Origin: JBLNDG01 sp050261415 | GTDB lineage: Bacteria; Bacillota; Clostridia; Lutisporales; Lutisporaceae | DNA: 58,804 nucleotides | Assembly (NCBI GenBank): GCA_050261415.1 | Contig: JBLNDG010000007.1 | Location: 1-58,804, forward strand | Reading direction: 5' to 3' | In this document: positions 50,867 to 58,692 of the stretch, piece after piece | Layout of the letters: each line of letters starts with the position of its first letter | How positions within the stretch are numbered: the stretch's first letter is position 1 | The notes under the pieces: generated by a model | Database searches by the model: none | Seen by the model: the letters and a program-made list of their open reading frames with translations, nothing else | Told to the model about the DNA's origin: nothing | Position numbers and translations under genes: made by a program

Positions 50867-52471
50867 ATGAGTCCTAAGAAACAATCCTTCATTAAAGGTG
50901 CAGCAATACTTGCGATTGCAGGTATCATATCAAAGGCTTTGGGGGCTATATACAGGATACCGCTTGGGAGGATTATAGGTTCCGAAGGTATGGCGTATTA
51001 CCAGACAGCATATGATCTATACATTTGGATGCTTACTATTTCGGCGTATTCAATACCTATAGCCATATCAAAGCTGGTATCGGAAAAAATCGAACTGGGC
51101 AGACGGGATGAAGCCCATAAAACATTCAGGGTCGCACTGGGCTTAATAGCTTTTCTAAGTATAACAGTAGCATCGGTACTGTTTATTTTTGCTGAGGAAT
51201 TTGCCACGGTATTGAAAAACCCAGGTGCATATATTGCCGTATTGTGCGTGGCACCGGCAATCTTTACAGTGTCATTGAGCGGTGCTTTCAGGGGATATTT
51301 CCAGGGTATGCAGAATATGACCCCCAGCGGGGTTTCGCAGGTAACAGAGCAGATCGGCCGTGTTGTTTTCGGATTTATATTTGCAATAATGTTCCTGCCT
51401 CTGGGATATAAGTCTGCTGCCGGTGGTGCAGTGTTCGGAACCACTATTGGAGGGCTTGTAAGCTTTCTGACTCTGGTGTATATATACAGACTCAAAAAAA
51501 GTGAAATAATGACGGGAGTGAGGTCCTCCGGCACGCTCAGGATGGAGTCCACAGCAAGCATTGCCAAGAGGATAATAGTGTTTTCTATACCTATTACCAT
51601 AGGCGGAAGCATAATGCCGGTTATGAATGTGCTGGATACCTTTATTGTAATGGACAGACTCCAGGCAGCAGGTTTCTCTCTTGAGGCTGCCACCAGCCTG
51701 TTTGGCCAGCTTAAGGGTATGGCAGGCGCATTTATAAATCTGCCGCAGGTATTTACTATCGCCTTGGCTGCAAGCCTTGTGCCTGCAATTTCCGAATCAA
51801 TGGCCAAAAGAGATTTTGATTCGGCAAAAAGGAAGACAGAGCTGGCAATACGGATCAGTCTTATTATAGGCTTACCTGCTGCCTTCGGGCTTTTCATACT
51901 GTCGGATCCCATAATGAAGCTCATATATCCGGCAGAGCCTGCTTCCCTCGGAATGGCTTTGAGGTACCTGTCCATGGCGGTAATATTCCTGAACCTGGTG
52001 CAGACTATGACCGGTATACTTCAAGGTATGGGAAAAGAACGGGTGCCGGTTGTAAATCTTGTGATCGGAGCATTGGTAAAAGTGGTAGTAAGCTATACAC
52101 TGACGGCAGTGCCGATTATAAATATCAGAGGCGCAGCATTGGGAACGGTTGCGGGCTATGCAGTATCTGCAACCTTGAATATGGCTGCCATAATCAGACA
52201 TCAGCAATCAAGCATGAGCATTGGAAAGATTATTATAAAACCTGTTGTTGCTACAGCTGCAATGATTGCAGCTGCATACTCAGGCTATAAGCTGATTTTT
52301 TCTTACACAGGAAGCAATTTTGCCGGAATACTTTTTAGTATAGCATTTGCCGGGCTTATATATGGTATTGCATTGATTCTGATAAAAGGTGTTACAAAGG
52401 AAGAACTTGAAATGGCACCGGGAGCAAAAAGACTTTCAAGTGTATTGAGAAAGAAAGGGTTAATCAGGTAA
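50867..52471 (+). CDS. spoVB: SpoVB/MurJ-like polysaccharide flippase (MOP superfamily)
   Basis: The ATG at 50867 has GGGGAGG six bases upstream; an upstream extension has no site. The 534-residue protein has about 14 membrane helices. The N-terminus KGAAILAIAGIISKALGAIY then RIPLGRIIGSEGMAYYQTAY is the hallmark of SpoVB/YabM, YtgP and MurJ-like proteins, which flip lipid-linked sugars across the membrane. Helix 7-8 residues (ITIGGSIMPVMNVLDTFIVM) and GMGKERVPVVNLVIGALVKV are conserved too. In Bacillus spoVB is needed for spore cortex; YabM sits in the same cluster position. Which lipid it moves cannot be told from sequence. Confidence 0.93.
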   Translation: MSPKKQSFIKGAAILAIAGIISKALGAIYRIPLGRIIGSEGMAYYQTAYDLYIWMLTISAYSIPIAISKLVSEKIELGRRDEAHKTFRVALGLIAFLSITVASVLFIFAEEFATVLKNPGAYIAVLCVAPAIFTVSLSGAFRGYFQGMQNMTPSGVSQVTEQIGRVVFGFIFAIMFLPLGYKSAAGGAVFGTTIGGLVSFLTLVYIYRLKKSEIMTGVRSSGTLRMESTASIAKRIIVFSIPITIGGSIMPVMNVLDTFIVMDRLQAAGFSLEAATSLFGQLKGMAGAFINLPQVFTIALAASLVPAISESMAKRDFDSAKRKTELAIRISLIIGLPAAFGLFILSDPIMKLIYPAEPASLGMALRYLSMAVIFLNLVQTMTGILQGMGKERVPVVNLVIGALVKVVVSYTLTAVPIINIRGAALGTVAGYAVSATLNMAAIIRHQQSSMSIGKIIIKPVVATAAMIAAAYSGYKLIFSYTGSNFAGILFSIAFAGLIYGIALILIKGVTKEELEMAPGAKRLSSVLRKKGLIR

Positions 52472-52512
52472 TACTAGATATGTCGTGAAAAAGATAGATG
52501 CGAAGCATTCTC

Positions 52513-52599
52513 AGGCTATGGGCAATGGGCGATGGGCTATGGGTTCAGGCCGGACTTCGAAGCCCATCCCTGAAATCCTATTGCCTATTGCCTATTGCC
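52513..52599. repeat. Repeat family C, copy 3
   Basis: Left arm of GGCTATG/GGCAATG/GGCGATG units, core GGTTCAGGCCGGACTTCGAAG, right arm of three perfect CTATTGC units. It lies between spoVB and mazG and, like copies 1 and 2, within a run of co-directional genes. CCTACGAAGCACGC beyond its right end recalls the core again. Confidence 0.75.
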
Positions 52600-52660
52600 G
52601 TGCACGTTAGTGCGCATCCTACGAAGCACGCAATACAGAAGAATAAGGAGAGAATATAAT

Positions 52661-54121
52661 ATGACAAGGATAACAATTGTAGGGCTTGGACCGGGGGACT
52701 ACAGACAATTAAGTCTTGAAGCGCTTGAATACATTAAGGAAGCAGTTACACTGGTTCTGCGGACGGAGAAACATCCTGTGGTGGATTATATTAGAAGCCG
52801 GAAGATTGGATTTACGACCTGCGACGATATATATGACAGTGAAGCCTCCTTTGAAGGAACCTATGAAAGGATTTGTGAGAGGGTACTTAACCTGTGCAAG
52901 GAAAAGGGAGAGGTAGTCTATGCGGTGCCGGGACATCCCTTGGTGGCTGAAAAGAGTGTAGAACTAATTGCAAACAAAGCGGATGAAGGTATGGAGGTAA
53001 GGATAATACCTGCCTTAAGCTTTATAGACGTTGTATTGAGTTCCTTGAGGATAGATCCGGCATACGGATTGAAAATAATTGACGGCTTAAGCCTTAAAAG
53101 CCAGAAACCGGATACAAAATGCGGCAATATTATTACGCAGGTTTATAACAGATTGGTTGCTTCCGAAGTCAAGCTCAAGCTCATGGATTATTACAAGGAT
53201 GACTTTGAAATATGCGTTATAAGGGCTGCTGGAGTTCCGGGACAGGAGAAAATTGCGCGGATGCCGCTTTATGAGCTGGATAGGGTGGAATGGGTGGATT
53301 ATCTGACCAGCATATATATCCCGCCTGTTTACAACGATGAGAAGTATAAAAGCATGGACGACCTGGTAAACCTTATGGAGAGACTGAGGGGGGAAGATGG
53401 CTGTCCGTGGGACAAGGAACAGACGCGGGAAACGCTTAAACCCTATCTGCTGGAGGAAACATATGAGGTATTGGATGCAATTGAGAAGGACGATGTGGAG
53501 CTTTTGGTGGAGGAACTTGGCGATCTGCTGCTCCAGGTAGTGTTTCACGCACAGATTGCCAAGGAAGATGGGGAATTTGACATAAATGATGTTATTACCG
53601 GCATAGTAACCAAACTAATAATAAGGCATCCCCATGTATTCGGCGATGTCAAGGTTACCTCCGAAAGCGGAGCGCTAAAAAGCTGGGAGGCATCCAAAAG
53701 AAAGCATAAAGGCATAGATAACTATACCCAGACACTCACAGATATACCGGAAGTATTGCCTTCGCTGATGCGCAGCTTTAAGGTACAACAAAAGGCAGCA
53801 CTGACAGGATTCGACTGGGACAATATAGATGATGTATTTGCAAAGGTTTATGAGGAATATGAAGAGCTTAAGGAAGTATATAAAACAGGGGAAAAAGACA
53901 TAATAGAAGAAGAATTCGGGGATTTACTCTTCTCAATCGTAAATGTTTCAAGGTTTTTAAAGCTTCAACCTGAGCTTGCCCTTAGGGCTGCAACAGAAAA
54001 ATTCATCAAAAGATTCGAATATATTGAAAAAACAGCCTTGCAATCCGGTAAAAAACTTGATAAAATGAGTTTGCAAGAGATGGATAAGCTGTGGGAGCAA
54101 GCAAAAAAACACAAAATTTAA
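52661..54121 (+). CDS. mazG: Fused tetrapyrrole methylase-like / MazG nucleotide pyrophosphohydrolase
   Basis: This 486-residue protein starts at an ATG after AAGGAGAG. The N-terminal 220 residues are a TP-methylase-type domain (RITIVGLGPGDYRQLSLEAL, VVYAVPGHPLVAEKSVELIA), as in Bacillus YabN. Two MazG domains follow: GCPWDKEQTRETLKPYLLEE then VLDAIEKDDVELLVEELGD, and the second with VYEEYEELKEVYKTGEKD and IIEEEFGDLLFSIVN. The EExxE...ExxD metal-binding sets are present. MazG hydrolyses NTPs, including damaged or dUTP-type substrates, to NMPs and pyrophosphate. The role of the methylase-like part is not known. It lies between spoVB and hup as in Firmicutes. Confidence 0.96.
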   Translation: MTRITIVGLGPGDYRQLSLEALEYIKEAVTLVLRTEKHPVVDYIRSRKIGFTTCDDIYDSEASFEGTYERICERVLNLCKEKGEVVYAVPGHPLVAEKSVELIANKADEGMEVRIIPALSFIDVVLSSLRIDPAYGLKIIDGLSLKSQKPDTKCGNIITQVYNRLVASEVKLKLMDYYKDDFEICVIRAAGVPGQEKIARMPLYELDRVEWVDYLTSIYIPPVYNDEKYKSMDDLVNLMERLRGEDGCPWDKEQTRETLKPYLLEETYEVLDAIEKDDVELLVEELGDLLLQVVFHAQIAKEDGEFDINDVITGIVTKLIIRHPHVFGDVKVTSESGALKSWEASKRKHKGIDNYTQTLTDIPEVLPSLMRSFKVQQKAALTGFDWDNIDDVFAKVYEEYEELKEVYKTGEKDIIEEEFGDLLFSIVNVSRFLKLQPELALRAATEKFIKRFEYIEKTALQSGKKLDKMSLQEMDKLWEQAKKHKI

Positions 54122-54228
54122 CAAAAAATTTGAAAAATAACAAAAAAAAAGAAGGATTTTATAGAAAAAGATAGAATATGCATAATCAGTAAATATTTCC
54201 TACAAAATAAAAAATGGAGGGAAGATGA

Positions 54229-54513
54229 ATGAATAAATCAGATCTTATTACAAAAATGGCTGAAAAAAGTGCAATGACAAAGAAGGATTCAGAAAAAGCT
54301 CTGAAAGCTCTTATAGAAAGCGTTCAGGAAGCTCTTGCAAAGGGTGACAAAGTTCAGTTAGTTGGCTTTGGAACTTTCGAAGTTAAGCAGAGAAAGGCAA
54401 GAGTAGGAAGAAATCCAAGAACTAGAGAAGAGATCAAAATTCCAGCATCAAAAGCTCCAATATTCAAGCCAGGAAAAGATCTCAAAGATCTCGTAAACAA
54501 GAAGAAGAAATAA
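54229..54513 (+). CDS. hup: DNA-binding protein HU
   Basis: This 94-residue histone-like protein starts at an ATG after GGAGGG. It shows the N-terminal helical pair MNKSDLITKMAEKSAMTKKD and ALKALIESVQEAL, the sheet KVQLVGFGTFEVKQRKARVG, and the DNA-binding arm RNPRTREEIKIPASKAPIFK with the intercalating Pro in IPASKAP. HU dimers bend and compact DNA and act in replication and repair. The Lys-rich codon choice is plain and even, as in highly expressed genes. It ends with a strong terminator. Confidence 0.97.
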   Translation: MNKSDLITKMAEKSAMTKKDSEKALKALIESVQEALAKGDKVQLVGFGTFEVKQRKARVGRNPRTREEIKIPASKAPIFKPGKDLKDLVNKKKK

Positions 54514-54525
54514 GTACATATTAAT

Positions 54526-54557
54526 GAAAAATCAGGCTTAACTAAGCCTGATTTTTC
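54526..54557 (+). terminator. Terminator after hup
   Basis: AAAAATCAGGCTTA (54527-54540) and TAAGCCTGATTTTT (54543-54556) are perfect complements around AC, ending in T-run. Repeat family A copy 3 follows at 54561. Confidence 0.93.
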
Positions 54558-54560
54558 GCT

Positions 54561-54627
54561 TTCAGCTGACATTCTACAAGGTAGAACCTGTCAAAGGCAA
54601 GGAGGCTCGGCGCCTGCAAGCTTTTTC
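54561..54627 (+). repeat. Repeat family A, copy 3 (diverged)
   Basis: It aligns to copies 1 and 2 along its full length with several changes: TTCTAC-AAG-GTAGAA replaces the first hairpin and keeps its stem, and AAGGAGGCTCGGCGCCTGCAAGC replaces the second. The GA/GA facing bases become AA/AA. Like the others it follows a terminator. Confidence 0.75.
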
Positions 54628-54660
54628 CGAAAACAGAAATAATATTATAGGGTGATATTT

Positions 54661-54900
54661 ATGAGACTGGACAAATTTTTAAAGAATTCAAGACTGATAA
54701 AAAGAAGAACTGTAGCCAAGGATGCCTGTGAGGGGGAGAAGGTATTCCTGAATGGAAAACTGGCCAAACCCAGCGCAGAAGTAAAAGTCGGAGACAAGAT
54801 TGAAATTGTGTTCGGTGAGAAAAGTATAAAGGCAGAGATTCTTGACATATCCGATACAGCTACCAAATCCACGGCAAAAGAAATGTATAAGCTGTTGTAG
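54661..54900 (+). CDS. rqcP: S4-domain ribosome-quality-control protein RqcP
   Basis: The ATG at 54661 follows AGGGTGAT; a GTG three codons earlier lies in that site. The 79-residue S4 protein reads MRLDKFLKNSRLIKRRTVAK then DACEGEKVFLNGKLAKPSAE and VKVGDKIEIVFGEKSIKAEI, the signature of YabO/HslR-type RqcP. In Bacillus RqcP binds the 50S subunit with RqcH and drives Ala-tail addition on stalled chains. It is placed as in Bacillus, between mazG/hup and yabP. Length is normal. Confidence 0.95.
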   Translation: MRLDKFLKNSRLIKRRTVAKDACEGEKVFLNGKLAKPSAEVKVGDKIEIVFGEKSIKAEILDISDTATKSTAKEMYKLL

Positions 54901-54927
54901 TGGAAAAGTACAGATGAGTCAGAATAG

Positions 54928-54977
54928 AAAACCATGAGCTTCAATAAATATAAACTTATTGAAGCTCATGGTTTTTG
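54928..54977 (+). terminator. Terminator after rqcP
   Basis: AAACCATGAGCTTCAATAA pairs with TTATTGAAGCTCATGGTTT, a 19-base-pair stem with loop ATATAAAC, followed by TTTT. This separates rqcP from the sporulation pair yabP-yabQ. Confidence 0.93.
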
Positions 54978-55004
54978 CATTATGTTTCAGACGCCGGCAT
55001 ATAA

Positions 55005-55032
55005 ATATTAATAGACATATTCTGCATATAAC
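55005..55032 (+). promoter_or_regulatory. Possible sigma-E-type promoter of yabPQ
   Basis: ATATT (55005-55009) and CATATAAC (55025-55032) are 15 bases apart, resembling mother-cell sigma-E boxes. In Bacillus yabP and yabQ are sigma-E genes. Moderate match. Confidence 0.4.
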
Positions 55033-55104
55033 CGTAAATATAAGAAAAATATGTTGGTGGAAAGCCTGCTCAGGTTGCCATATATATGCTTAGGGGGTTT
55101 TTAT

Positions 55105-55392
55105 ATGGAAGATAAAAAGTTATTCAAGTCAAAACCTCACAACATTACTATAGAAGGACGGGAAAAAATTGTTATCTCAGGTGTTAAGGATGTAGCCAGC
55201 TTTGATGACAATACGGTTATAATTGATACGGAAGCCGGAGGGTTGACAATCAGGGGATCAGAGTTACATATCAATAAATTGAGCCTCGATGAGGGCAATC
55301 TTTTTGTAGAGGGATACGTTATCTCTTGTGTGTACAATGACAAGATCGATACCAAAAAAGCAGGAAACTTCTTCAGCAATATATTCAAATAA
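55105..55392 (+). CDS. yabP: Sporulation protein YabP
   Basis: This 95-residue protein starts at the ATG at 55105 after GGGGG. It shows the YabP/YqfC family pattern: KSKPHNITIEGREKIVISGV then KDVASFDDNTVIIDTEAGGL and TIRGSELHINKLSLDEGNLF. It is a small beta-rich protein and ends FVEGYVISCVYND plus a polar tail. In Bacillus it is made in the mother cell under sigma-E and is required for normal spore formation; its molecular role is not known. It is paired with yabQ about 100 bases further on. Confidence 0.93.
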   Translation: MEDKKLFKSKPHNITIEGREKIVISGVKDVASFDDNTVIIDTEAGGLTIRGSELHINKLSLDEGNLFVEGYVISCVYNDKIDTKKAGNFFSNIFK

Positions 55393-55412
55393 ACAGTCAT
55401 AGTATGCCTGCT

Positions 55413-55466
55413 AAACGGTATGGTTGATTACAGGTCGGAAGTGTGTAGTTGGCCATGCCGTTTTCT
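55413..55466 (+). terminator. Hairpin between yabP and yabQ (possible attenuator)
   Basis: AAACGGTATGG (55413-55423) and CCATGCCGTTT (55453-55463) form an 11-base-pair stem with one T-G pair and a 29-base loop, followed by TCTAAT with little T-run. It may lower read-through or stabilise the yabP message. Confidence 0.5.
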
Positions 55467-55491
55467 AATATGCAGATAAGGAGGTCTTTTA

Positions 55492-56007
55492 GTGGAAACC
55501 ATACAATTTCAGAGCTTTGTATTCTCATATTCGGTATACGGCGGAATATTGATAGGAATTATATATGATATATATAGGGTATTGAGAGGCAGAAAGAAAG
55601 GCGAAAGGTTAATTACCTCCTTATGGGACATATTGTTTATCTTTTCGGTATTTATAGTAGTTGTATGGGCTATATTTTCAAGTAATTACGGAGATATAAG
55701 GGCATATGTGCTGATTGGCTTTATTGTTGGATTCTTCTTGTATGAGAGGTTGCTGGGCAGATTAGCTGTCGGGGTTTTTCAGTTCGTTATGGGGAAGCTT
55801 GTGCGCTTTATAAAGACAACAAACTCCATTATTATTTTGCCGCTAAAACTAATATATACCATGGTGAACCGGGGACTTCTCGGTTTGACAAATTTTCTGG
55901 GAAGGAAGAAAAATAGGTTAAGGAAAGTCGGAAGGTTGCCGAAACATATAATGAATGATACAAAGAGATATTATCAGTTAGTAATTAAAAGAACTCCCAA
56001 AAAATAA
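55492..56007 (+). CDS. yabQ: Spore cortex biosynthesis membrane protein YabQ
   Basis: This 171-residue protein starts at a GTG six bases after AAGGAGGT. It shows YabQ-type features: hydrophobic helices FVFSYSVYGGILIGIIYDIY, LWDILFIFSVFIVVVWAIFS and AYVLIGFIVGFFLYERLLG (about 8-30, 45-66, 75-95), with the conserved YDIYRVLRGRKKG loop after the first. The C-terminal half is Arg/Lys-rich and cytosolic. In Bacillus the protein sits in the outer forespore membrane and is needed for cortex synthesis under sigma-E. It belongs with yabP. Confidence 0.93.
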   Translation: METIQFQSFVFSYSVYGGILIGIIYDIYRVLRGRKKGERLITSLWDILFIFSVFIVVVWAIFSSNYGDIRAYVLIGFIVGFFLYERLLGRLAVGVFQFVMGKLVRFIKTTNSIIILPLKLIYTMVNRGLLGLTNFLGRKKNRLRKVGRLPKHIMNDTKRYYQLVIKRTPKK

Positions 56008-56216
56008 TTTTTATATATAAAAGGCTTATACTCCTGCCGGTTTTGCAAAGATAAATCTTTTCAAACATTTATAAAGGATTTTTAATTCCACTGTCGAATA
56101 TATTCAAATGCCATACTTTGAAAGCTTTGAAACACTTAGGAAATGAAGCCAGCTTTTTTCAGAACAATATTTGTAAGAGCTGCATAGGATATATAAACAG
56201 TGGTGAGGGGATTGCC

Positions 56217-56522
56217 ATGAAAAAGCGAAAGATAAGGTTCAAGAATATATTTATTGTTATTTTTTTGGTTTATACTATTGTAACTTTTATAAATCAGCAA
56301 TTTACTATTGTCCAATTAAGGAAGACAGAACAGGAAGCAAGATTACGTATAGAAAATGTCAATAAAGAGAATGAAAAACTAAAGGAAATGATTAACAATG
56401 CTTCCTCTCCTGAATATATAGAAAAAATGGCCAGGGAACAATTAGGCCTTGTTAAATCCGGTGAGAGAGTTTATATAGATCAGTCTGCTGCTGAGAGTAA
56501 TGCACAAAATAGGGATAATTAG
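56217..56522 (+). CDS. divIC: Septum formation protein DivIC/FtsB family
   Basis: The ATG at 56217 is chosen, seven bases after GTGAGGGG; a longer frame from 56118 has no site. This 101-residue protein has a basic N-terminus (KKRKIRFKNIF), one membrane helix (IFIVIFLVYTIVTFI, about 12-28), then a coiled coil (LRKTEQEARLRIENVNKENE, about 34-62) and the DivIC/FtsB end NNASSPEYIEKMAREQLGLV. It bridges FtsL/DivIB and division enzymes at the septum. Placed between yabQ and yabR as in Bacillus. Confidence 0.94.
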   Translation: MKKRKIRFKNIFIVIFLVYTIVTFINQQFTIVQLRKTEQEARLRIENVNKENEKLKEMINNASSPEYIEKMAREQLGLVKSGERVYIDQSAAESNAQNRDN

Positions 56523-56530
56523 GCATAATA

Positions 56531-56559
56531 TTGACAGCAGAAGGGTTTTAATATATTAT
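56531..56559 (+). promoter_or_regulatory. Sigma-A promoter of yabR
   Basis: TTGACA (56531-56536) and TATTAT (56554-56559) are separated by 17 bases, within the gap after divIC and 49 bases upstream of the yabR start. Confidence 0.8.
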
Positions 56560-56608
56560 ATCCATAGCAGTGCTATTGCGTATTAGTTAAAGGAGGAGTA
56601 TTTTCTAT

Positions 56609-57034
56609 ATGCCTATAGAGGAAGGTAAAGTAGTTGAGGGGGTTGTATCCAGCATTACGAATTTTGGAGCCTTTATTCAGCTGCCGGAGGGTAAAATAGG
56701 TCTGGTGCACATTTCAGAAATAGCGGACACATATGTAAAGGATATCAAAAACTATATAAAGGAGAAAGAAAAGGTCAGGGTCAAAGTAATTTCTGTAGAA
56801 AAAAACGGAAAGATAAACCTTTCAATCAAACAGGCACAGGGAGCAAAGAAAAGTACGAGACCGATTGAAATTGATTGGGATCTTGAATCTAAGAAAAATC
56901 AAGGTAATTGCTTTGAAGACCGGCTTGCAAAGTTTCTGAAGGAAAGCGATGAAAAGATGCAGCAGTTAAAGAAAAATTCAGATTCAAAGCGTAGCGGCGG
57001 ATATAGAAAGAGCGATGGACTGCAAAGGGTTTAA
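56609..57034 (+). CDS. yabR: S1 domain RNA-binding protein YabR
   Basis: This 141-residue protein begins with one S1 domain (about 1-72): EGKVVEGVVSSITNFGAFIQ then LPEGKIGLVHISEIADTYVK and KDIKNYIKEKEKVRVKVISV, followed by KINLSIKQAQ. This OB fold binds RNA. The tail (about 75-141) is charged and disordered with Lys/Ser/Arg residues. YabR-type proteins (general stress protein 13 relatives) bind mRNA or ribosomes; the precise job is unclear. The start follows AAAGGAGGAG. It has its own promoter and a terminator-like hairpin after it. Confidence 0.94.
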   Translation: MPIEEGKVVEGVVSSITNFGAFIQLPEGKIGLVHISEIADTYVKDIKNYIKEKEKVRVKVISVEKNGKINLSIKQAQGAKKSTRPIEIDWDLESKKNQGNCFEDRLAKFLKESDEKMQQLKKNSDSKRSGGYRKSDGLQRV

Positions 57035-57106
57035 TGTAATTTGAAAAGAAAATCAAATTTATATAACCGCAATTATAATCATAATTTATTTAAGCAGCAA
57101 CATAAT

Positions 57107-57136
57107 ACTGTCAGCAGGTCTGACAGTTTATTATTT
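57107..57136 (+). terminator. Terminator after yabR
   Basis: ACTGTCAG and CTGACAGT pair around CAGGT, followed by TTATTATTTT. Confidence 0.75.
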
Positions 57137-57228
57137 TGATTTGGGAGTTTTTGACTTTCCATCATTTTGTCTACTATTTTAAACACATTATAAAACGAAA
57201 GAATAAGGAATAATAAAGGAGATGCCAT

Positions 57229-58170
57229 ATGAAAAGATTTGCTGCTATCGACATAGGTACGAACTCAATGAGACTCATGTTGTGTGAAGTAAATGGAAGT
57301 GCTATTGTCAAGAAGGAGAAAGAACTCATAATTACCAGGATAGGAAAGAATGTTTCAAAAACCAGCGCAATTTCTGTGCGGTCCATGGAAAGAAACATTG
57401 AGGCCTTGAAATACTTTAAAAACAGGGCGGATAAATACGGAGCCGAAAAAATTGTAGCAATAGCTACAAGCGCAGTTAGGGATGCTTCAAACAAGGAAGA
57501 ATTCGTAAAATCCGCAAAATCTGAATCGGGAATAGATGTAATGGTTATCGAAGGCAAGGAAGAAGCTGAGCTTGGAATAAAAGGCGTAATGAGCGAAATA
57601 GATAATCATGAAGTGAATGTGCTGGTTATTGATGTTGGCGGAGGAAGCACCGAGCTTGTTCTTGGAAACAAAGACGGGATTGAGTATTCGACCAGTATAA
57701 ATGTAGGAACTGTAAGGCTTACAGAACAGTTTATAAAAGGTAATCCTATCAGTGACAGTGATATAAAAGACATAAAAAGCAGGCTTATGGAGCAGTTTAG
57801 TGAACCTTTGCAGTATTTGAGCAGTAAAAGGATAGACAGTGTCGTTGCTATTGGCGGCACAGCCACTACAATAGGAGCAATATTTCGAGGATTAAGCATA
57901 TATAATCCTGATATTGTACATAATACTGATGTGAATCTAAGCTTTGTCACTGAGACATTTAACAGGTTGAAGGATATGACAGTTAAGCAAAGGTACGAAG
58001 TAAAAGGTTTGCAAAAGGAAAGGGCAGATGTGGTTCCGGCAGGAATGTTAATATTGCAGCATTTACTGGAAGGGCTGAAGAAGGAAAAGGTTAAGATAAG
58101 TGAAAATGATAATCTCGAAGGCGCAGTGGTCAAGTATATAATATGCAAGGATCAAGCTTGCAAAGCTTGA
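57229..58170 (+). CDS. ppx: Exopolyphosphatase Ppx/GppA family
   Basis: This 313-residue protein belongs to the actin/hsp70-like ASKHA phosphatase fold. The N-terminus FAAIDIGTNSMRLMLCEVNG is the phosphate-1 motif with Asp and Gly; next are EKIVAIATSAVRDASNKEEF, VIEGKEEAELGIKGVM, the phosphate-2 motif VIDVGGGSTELVLGN, and the adenosine-type VAIGGTATTIGAIF. It cuts terminal phosphate from polyphosphate or pppGpp, as single-domain short members of the family do; which is used here is unsure. It lies downstream of yabR in place of the spoIIE gene found there in Bacillus. The start follows AAAGGAG. Confidence 0.94.
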   Translation: MKRFAAIDIGTNSMRLMLCEVNGSAIVKKEKELIITRIGKNVSKTSAISVRSMERNIEALKYFKNRADKYGAEKIVAIATSAVRDASNKEEFVKSAKSESGIDVMVIEGKEEAELGIKGVMSEIDNHEVNVLVIDVGGGSTELVLGNKDGIEYSTSINVGTVRLTEQFIKGNPISDSDIKDIKSRLMEQFSEPLQYLSSKRIDSVVAIGGTATTIGAIFRGLSIYNPDIVHNTDVNLSFVTETFNRLKDMTVKQRYEVKGLQKERADVVPAGMLILQHLLEGLKKEKVKISENDNLEGAVVKYIICKDQACKA

Positions 58171-58289
58171 TATGGCAGTAATTTTCACTATATGTATTAT
58201 TCGCATATAAAGCCGTCATAAGCTCGGAAACGTGATTTCCCAATGCGTTTGAGTAACTTCTTAAGTTTCTGCAACAAATAAAAAAGGTA

Positions 58290-58318
58290 TTGACGTTTTC
58301 GAGCAAAGAAGATATAAT
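58290..58318 (+). promoter_or_regulatory. Promoter of the tRNA cluster
   Basis: TTGACG (58290-58295) and TATAAT (58313-58318) with a 17-base spacer form a near-consensus sigma-A promoter 41 bases upstream of tRNA-Leu. Confidence 0.9.
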
Positions 58319-58358
58319 AATATTTGTCGTTATGGCGCGGTATCGTTAGAACGGTATA

Positions 58359-58447
58359 GCCGAAGTGGCGGAACTGGCAGACGCACAGGACTTAAAATCC
58401 TGCGGTCCTTACAGACCGTACCGGTTCGATTCCGGTCTTCGGCACCA
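58359..58447 (+). tRNA. tRNA-Leu (UAA)
   Basis: GCCGAAG and CTTCGGC form the acceptor stem; the anticodon stem-loop CAGGA-CTTAAAA-TCCTG carries UAA. A long variable arm (CGGTCCTTACAGACCG) marks a class II tRNA as expected for Leu. The encoded ACCA end is present. Confidence 0.97.
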
Positions 58448-58453
58448 AAACAT

Positions 58454-58529
<76 letters not shown>

Positions 58530-58575
58530 AATTATCTTTGCCAAACGATACAATACGGATATCACAATTAAACAT

Positions 58576-58652
58576 GGCGGCGTAGCTCAGCTGGCTAGAG
58601 CATTCGGTTCATACCCGAACGGTCGTTGGTTCGAATCTGACCGCCGCTACCA
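58576..58652 (+). tRNA. Elongator tRNA-Met (CAU)
   Basis: The GGCGGCG acceptor arm, D-arm GCTCAGCTGGCTAGAGC and anticodon loop TTCATAC with stem TTCGG/CCGAA match Firmicutes elongator tRNA-Met. The anticodon CAU could also mean tRNA-Ile2 (lysidine type), but the body matches Met better. CCA is encoded. Confidence 0.88.
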
Positions 58653-58662
58653 AAGCGATAAC

Positions 58663-58692
58663 AAAACTCAGACTAATGTCTGAGTTTTTTTA
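58663..58692 (+). terminator. Terminator of the tRNA cluster
   Basis: AAAACTCAGAC and GTCTGAGTTTT pair around TAAT, ending in TTTTTTT. The rest of the window to 58804 has no recognisable gene; TATAGGAAAGTATAAA (58696-58711) matches the end of repeat family B on the minus strand but no further. Confidence 0.92.

Noticed and set aside
58576..58652. tRNA-Ile2 with modified CAU anticodon
   Set aside because: Acceptor stem and D-arm fit Firmicutes elongator tRNA-Met better, though sequence alone cannot exclude it.
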